64,000 nucleotides of DNA from Nitrospira sp. (GCA_020853775.1 JADYYH010000010.1:38981-102980), one strand, 5' to 3'. Shown: positions 30,742-41,114, counted from the stretch's first letter. The notes: generated from the letters alone by a model not told the origin. Numbers and translations: made by a program.

Positions 30742-30941
30742 AGTGCGGGGGACTATACCATGTCCGCTTCGCGCGCTTCACCTTTGCCCGCCCCGCTCCC
30801 ACCCCCCAGCGTGTACCAGTGCATTGATCTCCCTGCTCGGCTTCGCCATACTCCCAGTCGCCACCGAACCTACAGTCAAACTGTGACCGAAGGAACTGTT
30901 CCTCATTCCTTGTTAGCCGCATCACCCGGCAGGGCGCGCAA

Positions 30942-31628
30942 ATGATTGCTCGCATGATCCAACTGAGCGAGTCAGCGGTCACCGTGGAGTTTGGGGACAC
31001 GATTGACCTGCGCACGAACGAACTCGTGTTGGCCTTTACCACGGCGGTGGACCAGGCGGGAATTCCAGGTTTCATGGAGGTCGTTCCCACCTACCGCTGT
31101 GCCACAATCTATTTTGACGCGCTGCTCACTGATGCCGCTACGATCATGAAAAACCTTCAAACGTTGACGGTGAACGCAGCGGGAGCGCCCTCACGCCCGC
31201 CCCTCACACACACTATTCCTGTCTGGTATGGAGGGGCCGCCGGGCCAGATCTTCCCAATATCGCCAGGCAAGCCGGGCTCACTCCGGAGGAAGCCGGCGA
31301 ACTCCACGCCTCCATCACATATCGGGTGTTTATGCTGGGCTTTAGTCCCGGGTTTCCCTACCTGAGCAGCGTGCCTGCGCCTCTTGCCACACCGCGCCTT
31401 CCGACGCCGCGCAAACTGGTGGCCGCCGGCTCAGTGGGCATCGCAGGAACACAAACCGGTATCTATCCCCAAGCCAGTCCAGGCGGGTGGCGCATCATCG
31501 GACGCACGCCGGTCGTTCTGTTCGATCTCCACAGACCCAAGCCGTTTCTGCTCGCTCCGGGCGACCAGGTGCGATTCGTGGCGATCGAGGAAGAAGAATT
31601 CAAGCAACTGGCAGGAGACCAGGCATGA
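30942..31628 (+). CDS. pxpB: 5-oxoprolinase subunit PxpB (KipI-like)
   Basis: SESAVTVEFGDTID..., FMLGFSPGFPYLSSVPAPLATPRLPTPRKLVAAGSVGIAGTQTGIYPQASPGGWRIIGRTP. Confidence 0.92.
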   Translation: MIARMIQLSESAVTVEFGDTIDLRTNELVLAFTTAVDQAGIPGFMEVVPTYRCATIYFDALLTDAATIMKNLQTLTVNAAGAPSRPPLTHTIPVWYGGAAGPDLPNIARQAGLTPEEAGELHASITYRVFMLGFSPGFPYLSSVPAPLATPRLPTPRKLVAAGSVGIAGTQTGIYPQASPGGWRIIGRTPVVLFDLHRPKPFLLAPGDQVRFVAIEEEEFKQLAGDQA

Positions 31629-32401
31629 CCCGGTTGCGCAGCATCGACCTGAACTGCGACGTCGGCGAAGCGCCAACACCCGAGCAACGGGATGTGGAGG
31701 CTCGCCTCATGCCGTATGTGACCTCGGTCAATATCGCTTGCGGAGTGCACGCAGGCGATGCGGCATTGATGCGCAGTACCATTCAACTGGCAAGACAGTA
31801 CGACCTGGCGATCGGTGCGCATCCCGGGTTACCTGACCGGGAATCACGCGGACGCCGGGAACTGCCGTTGTCCCAAGGGTTCGTGCTCGACGTCATTCTC
31901 TCGCAGGTGAGTGAGCTGTTGGCGATCGGTCAAACGGAAGGCGTCCGGCTCTCGCACGTGAAACCGCATGGAGCCCTCTACAACATGGCGGCAGGCGATC
32001 CGGAACTCGCAGACGCGGTGGCGGCCGGTATCGCCCAGCTCAATCGGGGATTGATCCTGATCGGATTAGCCGGCTCCGAACTGCTCACCGCCGGCACAGC
32101 GCATGGGCTGGCGGTCGCCTCAGAAGCATTCGTCGATCGAGCCTACCAGGCCGATGGTCGGCTAGTACCCAGGACCGAGGCGCATGCGGTGATCCACGAT
32201 GAGCCAACCCTGGTAGCGCGGGCGCACTCACTGCTGCATGAAGGCACCATTACGGCGGTCGATGGGACTTGCCTTCATTTCGACGTCGATACGCTGTGTC
32301 TTCACGGCGATACCCCCGATGCCGTCCGACTCGCCCATGCGTTGCGCACGATGTGTGCCGATGGCGGAATTTCCGTAAGACGACTCGATCATGCCGACTA
32401 A
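31625..32401 (+). CDS. pxpA: 5-oxoprolinase subunit PxpA (LamB/YcsF)
   Basis: IDLNCDVGEAPTPEQRDVEARLMPYVTSVNIACGVHAGD...SHVKPHGALYNMAAGD; ATGA overlap with pxpB. Confidence 0.93.
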   Translation: MTRLRSIDLNCDVGEAPTPEQRDVEARLMPYVTSVNIACGVHAGDAALMRSTIQLARQYDLAIGAHPGLPDRESRGRRELPLSQGFVLDVILSQVSELLAIGQTEGVRLSHVKPHGALYNMAAGDPELADAVAAGIAQLNRGLILIGLAGSELLTAGTAHGLAVASEAFVDRAYQADGRLVPRTEAHAVIHDEPTLVARAHSLLHEGTITAVDGTCLHFDVDTLCLHGDTPDAVRLAHALRTMCADGGISVRRLDHAD

Positions 32402-33356
32402 ACACCCGCTGATTCATGTGTTACATCCCGGCCTCTTCACAACCATGCAGGATCTCGGTCGTTCCGGATATCAGCGGTTCGGCGTGTCACAAAGTGGTGC
32501 GATGGACCCGTGGGCACTTCGGGTCGGCAATCGCCTGCTCGGGAATCCCGACGGGGCGGCCGGTCTGGAGATCACTATCCAAGGCCCTGAACTCTTGTTC
32601 GAGCAGGCGCTCACCATTGCCATCACCGGTGCCGACCTTTCGCCGACCAGCAATGGTCTCGCCTTTCCCATGTGGACCGTGGTGGCCATGCAGGCCGGCA
32701 GCCGGATACAGTTCGGGATGCGACGGCAGGGCGCCCGCGCCTATCTCACAGTCTCGGGGGGCATCAGCGGCCCGATGACACTGGGAAGCCTTGCGACGCA
32801 TGTCCGGAGTGGAGTGGGAGGACTGGCGGGTCGAGCGGTGAAAAAATGGGATCAATTAAGCGTGGGAACTTCCGCACCAATGGCGGCACAGTCCATCGGC
32901 CGCTTCCTGCCGGAACAGTTTCGGCCGCGCTATGTGGCGTCACCCACTGTGCGAGTCATGCCGGGTCCGCAATTCGACTATTTTACGGACGACGCTGTTC
33001 GACTATTCACCAGCAGTCCGTACCGCGTCACGACCGAATCAGACCGGATGGGCTATCGCTTAGAGGGTGCGGAACTCGCGCATCGTGCTTCAGCGGAAAT
33101 CGTCTCTGAAGCGGTGTGCGTCGGCAGTCTTCAAGTCCCGTCGAATCGACAACCAATTCTCCTGATGGCAGATTGTCAGCCGACGGGTGGATATGCCAAG
33201 CTCGCCACGATGATCGGCGCAGATCGTTCGCGAGCGGCTCAATTGGCCCCCGGCGACAGCCTGTTATTTCGAGTCATCAGCGCGCAGAAAGCATTTGAAC
33301 TGTTTCGGTCAAACCATGCCGAACTTGACCGAATCCTTCCTCCCTGCCGTTCGTGA
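32391..33356 (+). CDS. pxpC: 5-oxoprolinase subunit PxpC (KipA-like)
   Basis: VLHPGLFTTMQDLGRSGYQRFGVSQSGAMDPWALRVGNRLLGNPDGAAGLEITIQGP; QPILLMADCQPTGGYAKLATMIGAD. Confidence 0.92.
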   Translation: MPTKHPLIHVLHPGLFTTMQDLGRSGYQRFGVSQSGAMDPWALRVGNRLLGNPDGAAGLEITIQGPELLFEQALTIAITGADLSPTSNGLAFPMWTVVAMQAGSRIQFGMRRQGARAYLTVSGGISGPMTLGSLATHVRSGVGGLAGRAVKKWDQLSVGTSAPMAAQSIGRFLPEQFRPRYVASPTVRVMPGPQFDYFTDDAVRLFTSSPYRVTTESDRMGYRLEGAELAHRASAEIVSEAVCVGSLQVPSNRQPILLMADCQPTGGYAKLATMIGADRSRAAQLAPGDSLLFRVISAQKAFELFRSNHAELDRILPPCRS

Positions 33357-33488
33357 GACAAGCCCCTCCGCGAAGGAATCTCTGTGCGGACTTTTGCCGA
33401 TGATTCGTGCGCTGCCCCATCGAACGAGAGGGTCCCTTCAAGGCGCGGAGTCCTTGACATTGCCCTGAAGCGATCTATTATTATTCGT

Positions 33489-33689
33489 ATGGACACCATA
33501 CTGACTCCTCGACAAATTACCCACGATGAGAAAAAGGCGGCTGAGGCCGCTTTCGCCGGTCGCCCATTCAATCCCAAATGGTCTGACGCGGCTCGCATCG
33601 TCTACGACGGCCTTCTCGCCGCGATGGGGAAAGAAGCTCGTGCCGTCGACACGCACGACGAACTCGAGCCGGTTGAGCCGCTGGCTTAA
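33489..33689 (+). CDS. Small hypothetical protein
   Basis: 66-aa reading frame MDTILTPRQITHDEKKAAEAAFAGRPFNPKWSDAARIVYDGLLAAMGKEA. Confidence 0.5.
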   Translation: MDTILTPRQITHDEKKAAEAAFAGRPFNPKWSDAARIVYDGLLAAMGKEARAVDTHDELEPVEPLA

Positions 33690-33785
33690 TCCCCTCGCTG
33701 CAGTTCGGTTGCCAAGGGGTGCGCAGATGCCGCCCCTCCCCTGTGGCCATCGCGTTCGCATGGCATGAGCACGACGCGCATGAGG

Positions 33786-36446
33786 CTACACGGGTGAGCG
33801 CCGTCGCGCGATAAATTCCTTTACCAGTGCCTGCTCCTCCGCTTCACTCTGTACCTCCCCATTCAACCGTGCCTCGGTCAATCGCTCCAGGATGGTGCGA
33901 TACTCAGGACCAGGCTTCAACCCCAAGGCCTGAAGCGCCTTTCCCGTGAGTGCCGGCTTGACGTCACGATAGGTGGTGAGATACTGCGACAGATACCGTT
34001 TGGCGGTGTTGGAAGCGTTCTTCGCCAGAAGGAACACCAGGCACTCCTCTGACAAACCGGCCAGAATCGCGACCGTATCCGATGGCCGCAGAGGCGCGCG
34101 CCTCGTCAACGTCCGGCACACCGGCTGCGTGAGGAATCGAGCCTGGGTGATGGCCGTCCGCTCCGCCTCGGTAAAGGGAAACCGTGCAAGCATCTCACGG
34201 ACGGCTTGATCCGGCATGATCTCCACGAGAGCCATGGCATAGACCACCCATCTATTGAGGGTCCGATCCAGACAGGACAGCCGATACCAATCCAACGCCG
34301 CTTCCAGGTCGCTAAGTCGTCGATCCAGCCGAACAGACCACGTCAGCGTGGGGTGAAGAAACCGCAACAGATCAAGATCGGCCAACCGGCGGACCGCCTG
34401 TCGGGGGGTGCGCTCGGAAAATAGCAACCGCAGTTCATCCAGGAGACGCTGGCCGGAGAGACGATGGAACAACTCCATCTTCACTGCGCCCTTAATCAAG
34501 GCCAGTGTTTCTTTACTCAATTGAAAGTCGAACCGCAGTTCGAACCGGATGGCGCGAAAGACCCGCGTGGGATCTTCGACAAAACTCAAACTATGGAGCA
34601 CTCGGATCAGACGCTCTTTCAGATCGCGTTGGCCTCCATAGAAGTCAATGAGCTGGCCGAAATTCCGAGGCCTGAGCGCCACCGCCAGCGTATTGATCGT
34701 GAAGTCGCGCCGGTAGAGGTCCCTCTTGATGGAACTTTGTTCGACGGTCGGCAGGGCCGTCGGATACTCGTAGTACTCGGTACGGGCCGTCGCTACATCC
34801 ACTTTAAACCCGTCCGGCAGCAATACTACGGCCGTCCCAAACCGCTCGTGTACCTTGACGCGGCCTGCACGCTTCTTCGCGAGCGCGCGCGCAAACGCGA
34901 TGCCGTCCCCCTCGACGACCAAATCCACATCGAGATTCTCGAGGCCGAGCAACAGATCGCGGACAAATCCGCCGACCACGTAGAGGGACAAGCCCAGCCG
35001 TTCCCCCAATTCACCGGACGCCTGCAACAAGTCGTACACGCGAGCAGGCAGCCGATCGCGCAGGAGCCCTTTTAGCTCCCGCTTCCGCACTCCGCCAGGC
35101 GCGTCCAACCCCATCAACGACTTCGATTGACCGCGCGCAGACGCCAGCACATCGTCATGCAAACTGCGGAGCAGGTCGGTCCTCGTGATGACGCCGACCG
35201 TCCTGCCGTCGGACAACACCGGCACGAAACGTTGATTCAATTCAATCATCCGAGTCTCGATGTCATGGAACGGCGTGTCGGGCAACGCGCTGTAGGGTCC
35301 GCTGCTGGCCAGATCCCCCACTCGCTGAGCTCCGAGCTGATGAAACAGCGCTTTCTGAACCGTCTCCCGTGAAATCATGCCGATGTATCGATCGTTTACA
35401 TCCACCACCGGCAACACGTTGACACCGTAGGTGGTCATGGACCGTTCCGCCTCCGTCACCGTCGCATCCGCGAGAATCGATTTCACGGGCGTGGTCATCA
35501 CATCCCGGGCCAACAATGTGGGACGGTACCGTTCGGTCAGCAGACGAGTCAGTTGTTCCTGCACTTCCACCAGCGTACGCCCCTTGACGCTGGCGGCGGC
35601 CGCGACGGCATGCCCACCACCACCAAACTCGCGCGCGATCCAGGCCACGTCGATCTCCGGCCTGCGACTCCGTCCGATAATCTGAACCTTCTCCTCCATT
35701 GCAATGGCCACGATCACCGCATCAAAGCCTTGCAATTCCGCGAGCCGCTGCACCGCTTCAGCAAGGTCGCCTGTATACCGATCATAGGCACTTGCGGCAA
35801 CAAGGATTTTGCGGCCTTCTAAGTAGTAGATCGCCCCCGATTGAAGCAGATCGTTCAGCAGGGCAATGAGATCCGGATCGAGCGGGTGCTGCAGCGTCTC
35901 TGCAACCCGGTTCAAATCGGCGCCCGCGCGCAAGACAAACGCCGCGGCTTCCAAATCGCGCGGGGTCGTCGAAGGATAGGCCAGCGAGCCTGTTTCCTCA
36001 TACAGGCCCATTGCCAGCACCGTGGCCTCGTCGGCCGTCAGTACCACCTGCTGCGCTTTCAGTCGCTCGATCAGCAACGTCACCGTGGCTCCCACCGATT
36101 CGATATGCCGTTCCGTGACCGACGACCAGGCCGACTTTTCTGATCCTTCGCCTTGTCCATGATGGTCGAATATATGGACATCCACGTCCTTACGCTCACT
36201 GAGCACCTTCAAGGGACCGATCCGCTCGGGCTCTTGCACATCGACCAGGATCAACCGATGCACCTGCTCCAACGCCACATCCTTGAGACGACAGATGCCC
36301 ACGTCATGCTCGGCCAGAAAATTTCTGACGGACTCCTGCGCGCCCCCGGGAAATACCAGCACGGCACCGGGATACAGTTTCCGGGCCGCCACCATGGACG
36401 CCAATCCATCGAAGTCCGCATTGAGGTGAGTCGTGATGAGATCCAT
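33786..36446 (-). CDS. cca: tRNA nucleotidyltransferase / poly(A) polymerase-family protein with N-terminal DHH phosphoesterase and CBS domains
   Basis: DHH motifs (HLNADFDGLASM, DHHGQGEGSE, GGGGHAVAAAASV), two CBS repeats, PolyA_pol (VGGFVRDLLLGLENLDVDLVVEGDG, RRDFTINTLAVAL). Confidence 0.92.
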   Translation of the reverse strand: MDLITTHLNADFDGLASMVAARKLYPGAVLVFPGGAQESVRNFLAEHDVGICRLKDVALEQVHRLILVDVQEPERIGPLKVLSERKDVDVHIFDHHGQGEGSEKSAWSSVTERHIESVGATVTLLIERLKAQQVVLTADEATVLAMGLYEETGSLAYPSTTPRDLEAAAFVLRAGADLNRVAETLQHPLDPDLIALLNDLLQSGAIYYLEGRKILVAASAYDRYTGDLAEAVQRLAELQGFDAVIVAIAMEEKVQIIGRSRRPEIDVAWIAREFGGGGHAVAAAASVKGRTLVEVQEQLTRLLTERYRPTLLARDVMTTPVKSILADATVTEAERSMTTYGVNVLPVVDVNDRYIGMISRETVQKALFHQLGAQRVGDLASSGPYSALPDTPFHDIETRMIELNQRFVPVLSDGRTVGVITRTDLLRSLHDDVLASARGQSKSLMGLDAPGGVRKRELKGLLRDRLPARVYDLLQASGELGERLGLSLYVVGGFVRDLLLGLENLDVDLVVEGDGIAFARALAKKRAGRVKVHERFGTAVVLLPDGFKVDVATARTEYYEYPTALPTVEQSSIKRDLYRRDFTINTLAVALRPRNFGQLIDFYGGQRDLKERLIRVLHSLSFVEDPTRVFRAIRFELRFDFQLSKETLALIKGAVKMELFHRLSGQRLLDELRLLFSERTPRQAVRRLADLDLLRFLHPTLTWSVRLDRRLSDLEAALDWYRLSCLDRTLNRWVVYAMALVEIMPDQAVREMLARFPFTEAERTAITQARFLTQPVCRTLTRRAPLRPSDTVAILAGLSEECLVFLLAKNASNTAKRYLSQYLTTYRDVKPALTGKALQALGLKPGPEYRTILERLTEARLNGEVQSEAEEQALVKEFIARRRSPV

Positions 36447-36548
36447 GCCGGCATTCTAGCAGGATCACGTGAATCGATTCAGGCGTGATCTCAGAAATTC
36501 ACGCCACAGGTGCCACGATGCGTAGGGTGCGGAGGGGATCAGAAATAA

Positions 36549-36584
36549 CCATGCCGTCCACAGTGTGACCTGTGGACGGCATGG
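36549..36584 (-). terminator. Candidate intrinsic terminator for the 36678-36995 gene
   Basis: CCATGCCGTCCACAG-TGTGAC-CTGTGGACGGCATGG, perfect 15-bp stem; minus strand continues GGTTATTTCT. Confidence 0.65.
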
Positions 36585-36677
36585 AGACACTCGACAGCAA
36601 GCATGAGCGCAGAGACCGACCAAGTGACCCGGACCGGCATACTCACATATCTGCCGAGCCCCGTCCGGATGGGGACA

Positions 36678-36995
36678 CTATCGCTGCTGGCGGTCGTGCT
36701 TCTGGCGAGCAATGTGGCGCGACGTGCGATCCTGAGCATGGTTGATGCGGGCGCGCTCCTTCTTCGTCACCACTCCGTCGGACTTGGCCTTGTCCTCCAT
36801 GTTGTTGATATGCTGCTGCTGATTGTTCACGCGATTGGCCTCGCGTTCATTCAGTTGTCCGCTGGATATTCCTTGATCAATCCGTCGCTCCTGATTCGCC
36901 TGCCGCTGATCCATTCTGGGCGTCTCCGCCTGGGCCAACACGAATGACGGGACACACATCGACAGCAGAGCCGCACTCCAAATCATTTGCTTCAT
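36678..36995 (-). CDS. Secreted, highly charged small protein, hypothetical
   Basis: Signal peptide MKQMIWSAALLSMCVPSFVLAQA then Q/N/R/E-rich mature part; GGGAGG upstream of ATG 36995. Confidence 0.7.
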   Translation of the reverse strand: MKQMIWSAALLSMCVPSFVLAQAETPRMDQRQANQERRIDQGISSGQLNEREANRVNNQQQHINNMEDKAKSDGVVTKKERARINHAQDRTSRHIARQKHDRQQR

Positions 36996-37322
36996 ACATC
37001 CTCCCTTGGTTATCACGAGAGCCCTGTCGTTCAAATCAACGTACAAGGCGTCTACCTCGTTGACAACGGGTTTTTAATTCTGAGCGCGTCTACGGAGAAC
37101 TGCGTGTCGCCACGACAGCCGAGGCATGTGTCAGGAAGCATCCTGCACAAGCTGGGCAAAATTGAACAGGTGTTGGCGTTTTCCTCCCCTGCCGGTCCAA
37201 CTTCGTCACGCCAACCGGATACAACCGGCACAAATCCGAGTGATTCTCCATTGATCAGGGAGGCATGGGGATTGCTGAGTCAGTCGACGACCTGCAGTCG
37301 TCATCACTGAAGGAGGATTGTT

Positions 37323-37736
37323 ATGAGGATGAACGCTGACTCTTCATTGCTGGCCATCGCGGTGGCGACCCTAGCCGCCATCAGCTTCACGGTTGAACCG
37401 GCATTTGCAAAAGAGAAAGAACAGAAAGGCACACATCACCCGCACGCCGCAACCACCTCGGCAGCTGCGGCAGCGTCCTTGTCAGGATCTGTGCCTGAGC
37501 AATCCGCTGCCCCCAAACCGGGACAGTATGATTCCAAACCCGGCGTCGCATGGAAGACCGTGGGCGGCACCGTCAAGGACATTCAGGGAGAAACCTATAC
37601 GGTCGAAGATTACGACGGCAGTCACATACAGATGCGCGTCGGGCAAGGCACCAAGCAGCTTCGAGGTCACAAAAAGGTGGGCGACACCATTCGGGCTGAG
37701 ATTACTCACGGCGGCTTCGCCAATTCCATTCAGTAA
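37323..37736 (+). CDS. Secreted hypothetical protein
   Basis: Signal-like N-terminus; GTVKDIQGETYTVEDYDGSHIQMRVGQGTKQLRGHKKVGDTIRAEI; GGAGG upstream. Confidence 0.65.
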   Translation: MRMNADSSLLAIAVATLAAISFTVEPAFAKEKEQKGTHHPHAATTSAAAAASLSGSVPEQSAAPKPGQYDSKPGVAWKTVGGTVKDIQGETYTVEDYDGSHIQMRVGQGTKQLRGHKKVGDTIRAEITHGGFANSIQ

Positions 37737-37776
37737 CCCGCTGACCTTACGAACCCGCCTCAGCTCGCCGGTGTCC

Positions 37777-37809
37777 GAAGCGGCCGACCCTGCACAGGTC
37801 GGCCGCTTC
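37777..37809. terminator. Bidirectional hairpin between convergent genes
   Basis: GAAGCGGCCGACC-CTGCACA-GGTCGGCCGCTTC, perfect 13-bp stem. Confidence 0.65.
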
Positions 37810-37838
37810 CTCGTCCCTCACACCTGTGTTGATGACTG

Positions 37839-38576
37839 TTATTTCGGTGCGCCAACAAACTCGATATCACCATAATACGCCACGGCGCGCTCTTTGGTGT
37901 TATCCGTATCGGTCATGATCGCAATGCCGTTGATCGCCGGCGGTTCCTCGCCGAACGCCGAGAGATAATCCTGATAGACGTCCCGCTCCTCCTCGATCCA
38001 GGAACCGATCCGCCCAGCTCCGCTTTCCACAACAATCATCTTGGCAAAACTCGTGAAGGCGTTGTCCACCACCGTACCCACCGGGCTCTTGCTGTCCCAG
38101 ATGTAGCTAAGCGCACCGATGGGAATGTCGCCGAATAGCGCCTGGCCGGCTTTGTATTTGAGTTTTTTCCCGAAGCTCACCTTATCCGGTTCATAGGCAA
38201 AGGTAATGTACAACCGCGCCGGATAGTCGTCGCCGTCCTTCCGGTTCACGTCGCTCTTGTCCAAAATATTCTCGATCTTCCAACGCCAGCGGACAATCGG
38301 ATATTCCCGCGGGTCGATCGTCACGGCTTTGGTCAGCCCCGAAGCGCTGGCTTCACTCACCGCTTTGATTACGGTTACAGCATGGTCGTTGACGACTTCG
38401 TACTGCGTATGTCGCTCAATTTTCTTAAACGTGAGCCTTTGCCAGCCGTCAGGCAGTGCGGGCCCTTCTGCTGCGGTAGAAAACGTTCCCACCATCAGGA
38501 GTGCCGGCTGTTCGGCAAGCCCCATCACCGCTGCGCCCAACAATGCGAGACACAGGATGGGAGCAGTGAGCCTCAT
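37839..38576 (-). CDS. DUF3047-family secreted protein
   Basis: REYPIVRWRWKIENILDKSDVNRKDGDDYPARLYITFAYEP...LSYIWDSKSPVGTVVDNAFT. Confidence 0.8.
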   Translation of the reverse strand: MRLTAPILCLALLGAAVMGLAEQPALLMVGTFSTAAEGPALPDGWQRLTFKKIERHTQYEVVNDHAVTVIKAVSEASASGLTKAVTIDPREYPIVRWRWKIENILDKSDVNRKDGDDYPARLYITFAYEPDKVSFGKKLKYKAGQALFGDIPIGALSYIWDSKSPVGTVVDNAFTSFAKMIVVESGAGRIGSWIEEERDVYQDYLSAFGEEPPAINGIAIMTDTDNTKERAVAYYGDIEFVGAPK

Positions 38577-38582
38577 GTGTAC

Positions 38583-40151
38583 TTATCGCCTCATCCAGGC
38601 GAACAACCTGGTCAGGAGTGACTTCGTGCGCGGGGTAAAGTGCGCCTTGCGCCAGAGATTGACCGCCTTCTTGATGACTTCCGCACGTGTCGGATAGGGA
38701 TGGATGGTCGCGGCAATCGTCTTGGCACCTGCCCCGGCCTTCATCGCCACAGAAACTTCGCTGATTACATCTCCGGCGTGCGACCCGACAATGGTCGCGC
38801 CAAGAATCGTATCGGTACCGGCTTTGATATGAAGACGGGCAAACCCTTTTTCATCGCCATCCAGGATGGCTCGATCGACCTCGTCAAACCTATAGGTATA
38901 GGTTTCGACCTTCAGTCCCTGTTTCACGGCCTCCGCTTCGTACAAACCGACATGGGCGATTTCCGGAGTGGTGAAGGTACACCAGGGCATCTTGAGCGAA
39001 TTCACACTCGCATATCCCAATCCCAAGGGGTGGGGAAACAGCGCATTCTGAATGACGATCTGCGCCATCGCATCGGCGGCATGGGTAAACTTGTAGCGCG
39101 AACAGACATCGCCGGCGGCGTAGATACGCGGGTTCGTCGTCTGCAGGCGATCGTTTACCGTGATACCCTTGTCATCATAGTTGACGCCGACCCTCTCCAA
39201 TCCCAAGCCTTGCACATTCGGCGCGCGGCCCACGCCCACCAGGATCTCATCGACCGTCAGATCATGGTGTTGACCGTGTGAATCGACGACGAGCCGCTTG
39301 CCGTCGAAAACTTTTTCAACCTTGAGATCCTTCCCGCAACAGAGCAGAGTCACGCCGTCACAACCCATCGACTGTTGCACAAGTTCCGCCGCATCGCGAT
39401 CCTCATTCGGGAGGATGCCGTGCAGTGCCTCAATGAGCGACACGCGACTGCCGAACCGCGCGAAGGCCTGTGCCAATTCACAGCCGATCGGGCCTGCCCC
39501 GATCACGCCGACGCGCGCGGGGAGCGTCGTGAGCGAAAAGACGGTTTCATTGGTCAGATAGCCCGCCTCTTCCAATCCAGCGATGGCAGGCGCGGCCGCC
39601 CTTGCACCGGTACACACAGCCGCTTTGACGAAGGCTAAGGTCCGGTTGCCTGCCGAGCCTTCCACGACCACCGTGTCTTCGCCGTCAAACCGGGCCTGGC
39701 CGATATAGACGTCCACGCCGAGCCCCTTGTACCGGTGTGCGGAATCCACATGGCTGATTCTGGCCCGCAGCTGCCGCATTCTCGCCATGGCCGCGCCGAA
39801 ATCGTGACTCACCCCGTCCGGAATGCGGACGCCGAATTCCGAAGCGGCGCGCACTTGCGCCCAGGCGTTGGCAGCGCGGATCATTCCCTTGGAGGGCACA
39901 CATCCGACATTGAGACAGTCTCCACCCATCAAATGCCGCTCAACGAGCGCCACCTTTGCGCCCACTCCCGCAGCGATGACGGCCGTGACTAATCCGGCAG
40001 TTCCGGCCCCGACGACGACGATGTTGTATCGGCCCTCCGGCTCAGGATTCACCCAATTGGATGGATGCACATTGCCGACCAGTTTCCGGTTGTGCTCGTC
40101 ATCGGGCAGAACGAGATGGTGACTATCGGCGGCCATCAAAGACATCCACAC
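38583..40151 (-). CDS. Mercuric reductase / dihydrolipoamide dehydrogenase-like FAD-NAD(P) oxidoreductase
   Basis: VVVGAGTAGLVTAVIAAGVGAKVALVERHLMGGDCLNVGCVPSKGMI; NAD-binding VGVIGAGPIGCELAQAFARFGSRV; dimerisation domain. Confidence 0.9.
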   Translation of the reverse strand: MWMSLMAADSHHLVLPDDEHNRKLVGNVHPSNWVNPEPEGRYNIVVVGAGTAGLVTAVIAAGVGAKVALVERHLMGGDCLNVGCVPSKGMIRAANAWAQVRAASEFGVRIPDGVSHDFGAAMARMRQLRARISHVDSAHRYKGLGVDVYIGQARFDGEDTVVVEGSAGNRTLAFVKAAVCTGARAAAPAIAGLEEAGYLTNETVFSLTTLPARVGVIGAGPIGCELAQAFARFGSRVSLIEALHGILPNEDRDAAELVQQSMGCDGVTLLCCGKDLKVEKVFDGKRLVVDSHGQHHDLTVDEILVGVGRAPNVQGLGLERVGVNYDDKGITVNDRLQTTNPRIYAAGDVCSRYKFTHAADAMAQIVIQNALFPHPLGLGYASVNSLKMPWCTFTTPEIAHVGLYEAEAVKQGLKVETYTYRFDEVDRAILDGDEKGFARLHIKAGTDTILGATIVGSHAGDVISEVSVAMKAGAGAKTIAATIHPYPTRAEVIKKAVNLWRKAHFTPRTKSLLTRLFAWMRR

Positions 40152-40200
40152 GACCTTTCTCTCTGTGCGCGAGACCCGGCGCTCAGGCGCCGCGTTCGGT

Positions 40201-40917
40201 TCAGTCTGATTTACCAGTGAGCCGCTTGTAGAGGATCGGCACGAGCGCCAGGAGGCCCAGGAGGGTACATGCCATCAACACATTGGGCGACACGATTTCC
40301 TTGAGCGAATTGATCGTGCCCAACTGGCGTCCCGCATAGGCAAACACAAAACTTCCGGGAATAATCCCGAGGGACGTCGCCGCCACATAGGTTCCGACGT
40401 TGACCCGGGTTAATCCCGACACCATATTGACCAGAAAAAACGGAAAGAGCGGGATCAATCGCAGAGTCAGCAGGTAGCTGAACGCATTCCGAGCGAAGCC
40501 TTCCTGGATGGCACCGAGTCTGCTTCCGAATTGCTGTTCAACCCAATCTCGCAGCAGATACCGCGCAACCAGAAACGCCAGCGTTGCCCCGACAGTGGCA
40601 CCAACATTCACATACAGCGTTCCCAGCAGGCTGCCGAAGAGAAATCCTCCGGCCAGGGTCATGATCGCGCCACCCGGCAATGACAGCCCCACCACCGTGC
40701 AATAGACCAACACATACACCGCAACGGCCGTCGAATAGTTGGCGTCCGCGAAGGCAAGCAACTGATCGCGATTGGCCTTCAGCGCATCGAGTGAAAGGTA
40801 GCGACCGAGATCGAAATAGAGAAATCCCGCCACAGCAACACCCACGAGCAGGGCTAACACTAGCTTGCCGCTCCCGGCGCGTGTCTTGGAGAGAGAAGAA
40901 TCGGCAGAAATGGCCAT
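40201..40917 (-). CDS. TVP38/TMEM64-family membrane protein
   Basis: SLPGGAIMTLAGGFLFGSLLGTLYVNVGATVGATLAFLVARYLL; LRLIPLFPFFLVNMVSGLTRVNVGTYVAATSLGIIPGSFVFAYAG. Confidence 0.9.
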   Translation of the reverse strand: MAISADSSLSKTRAGSGKLVLALLVGVAVAGFLYFDLGRYLSLDALKANRDQLLAFADANYSTAVAVYVLVYCTVVGLSLPGGAIMTLAGGFLFGSLLGTLYVNVGATVGATLAFLVARYLLRDWVEQQFGSRLGAIQEGFARNAFSYLLTLRLIPLFPFFLVNMVSGLTRVNVGTYVAATSLGIIPGSFVFAYAGRQLGTINSLKEIVSPNVLMACTLLGLLALVPILYKRLTGKSD

Positions 40918-41114
40918 GATGTGCAGTACTCCCGGCGGTATCATCGTGTCTGCCCGCGCCTGTGTCAATCGCATCGCGCCTTGGCCAGCCTTGTCATCGC
41001 CTTTTTCCTCACCACCTGTTCCACCTTTTTCCTCTCCTTGCGTTGGCTGGTGCCCTCAAGTGCAGGGCTGCAACCTCCGAAAGAACTCTTGAAGCCGGGG
41101 GGCGAGTGGAGGTA

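Noticed and set aside
37056-37077. Possible plus-strand terminator (CTCGTT-GAC-AACGGG then TTTTT) in a divergent intergenic region
   Set aside because: Short imperfect stem with no gene upstream on that strand; could hint at an sRNA end but support is too weak
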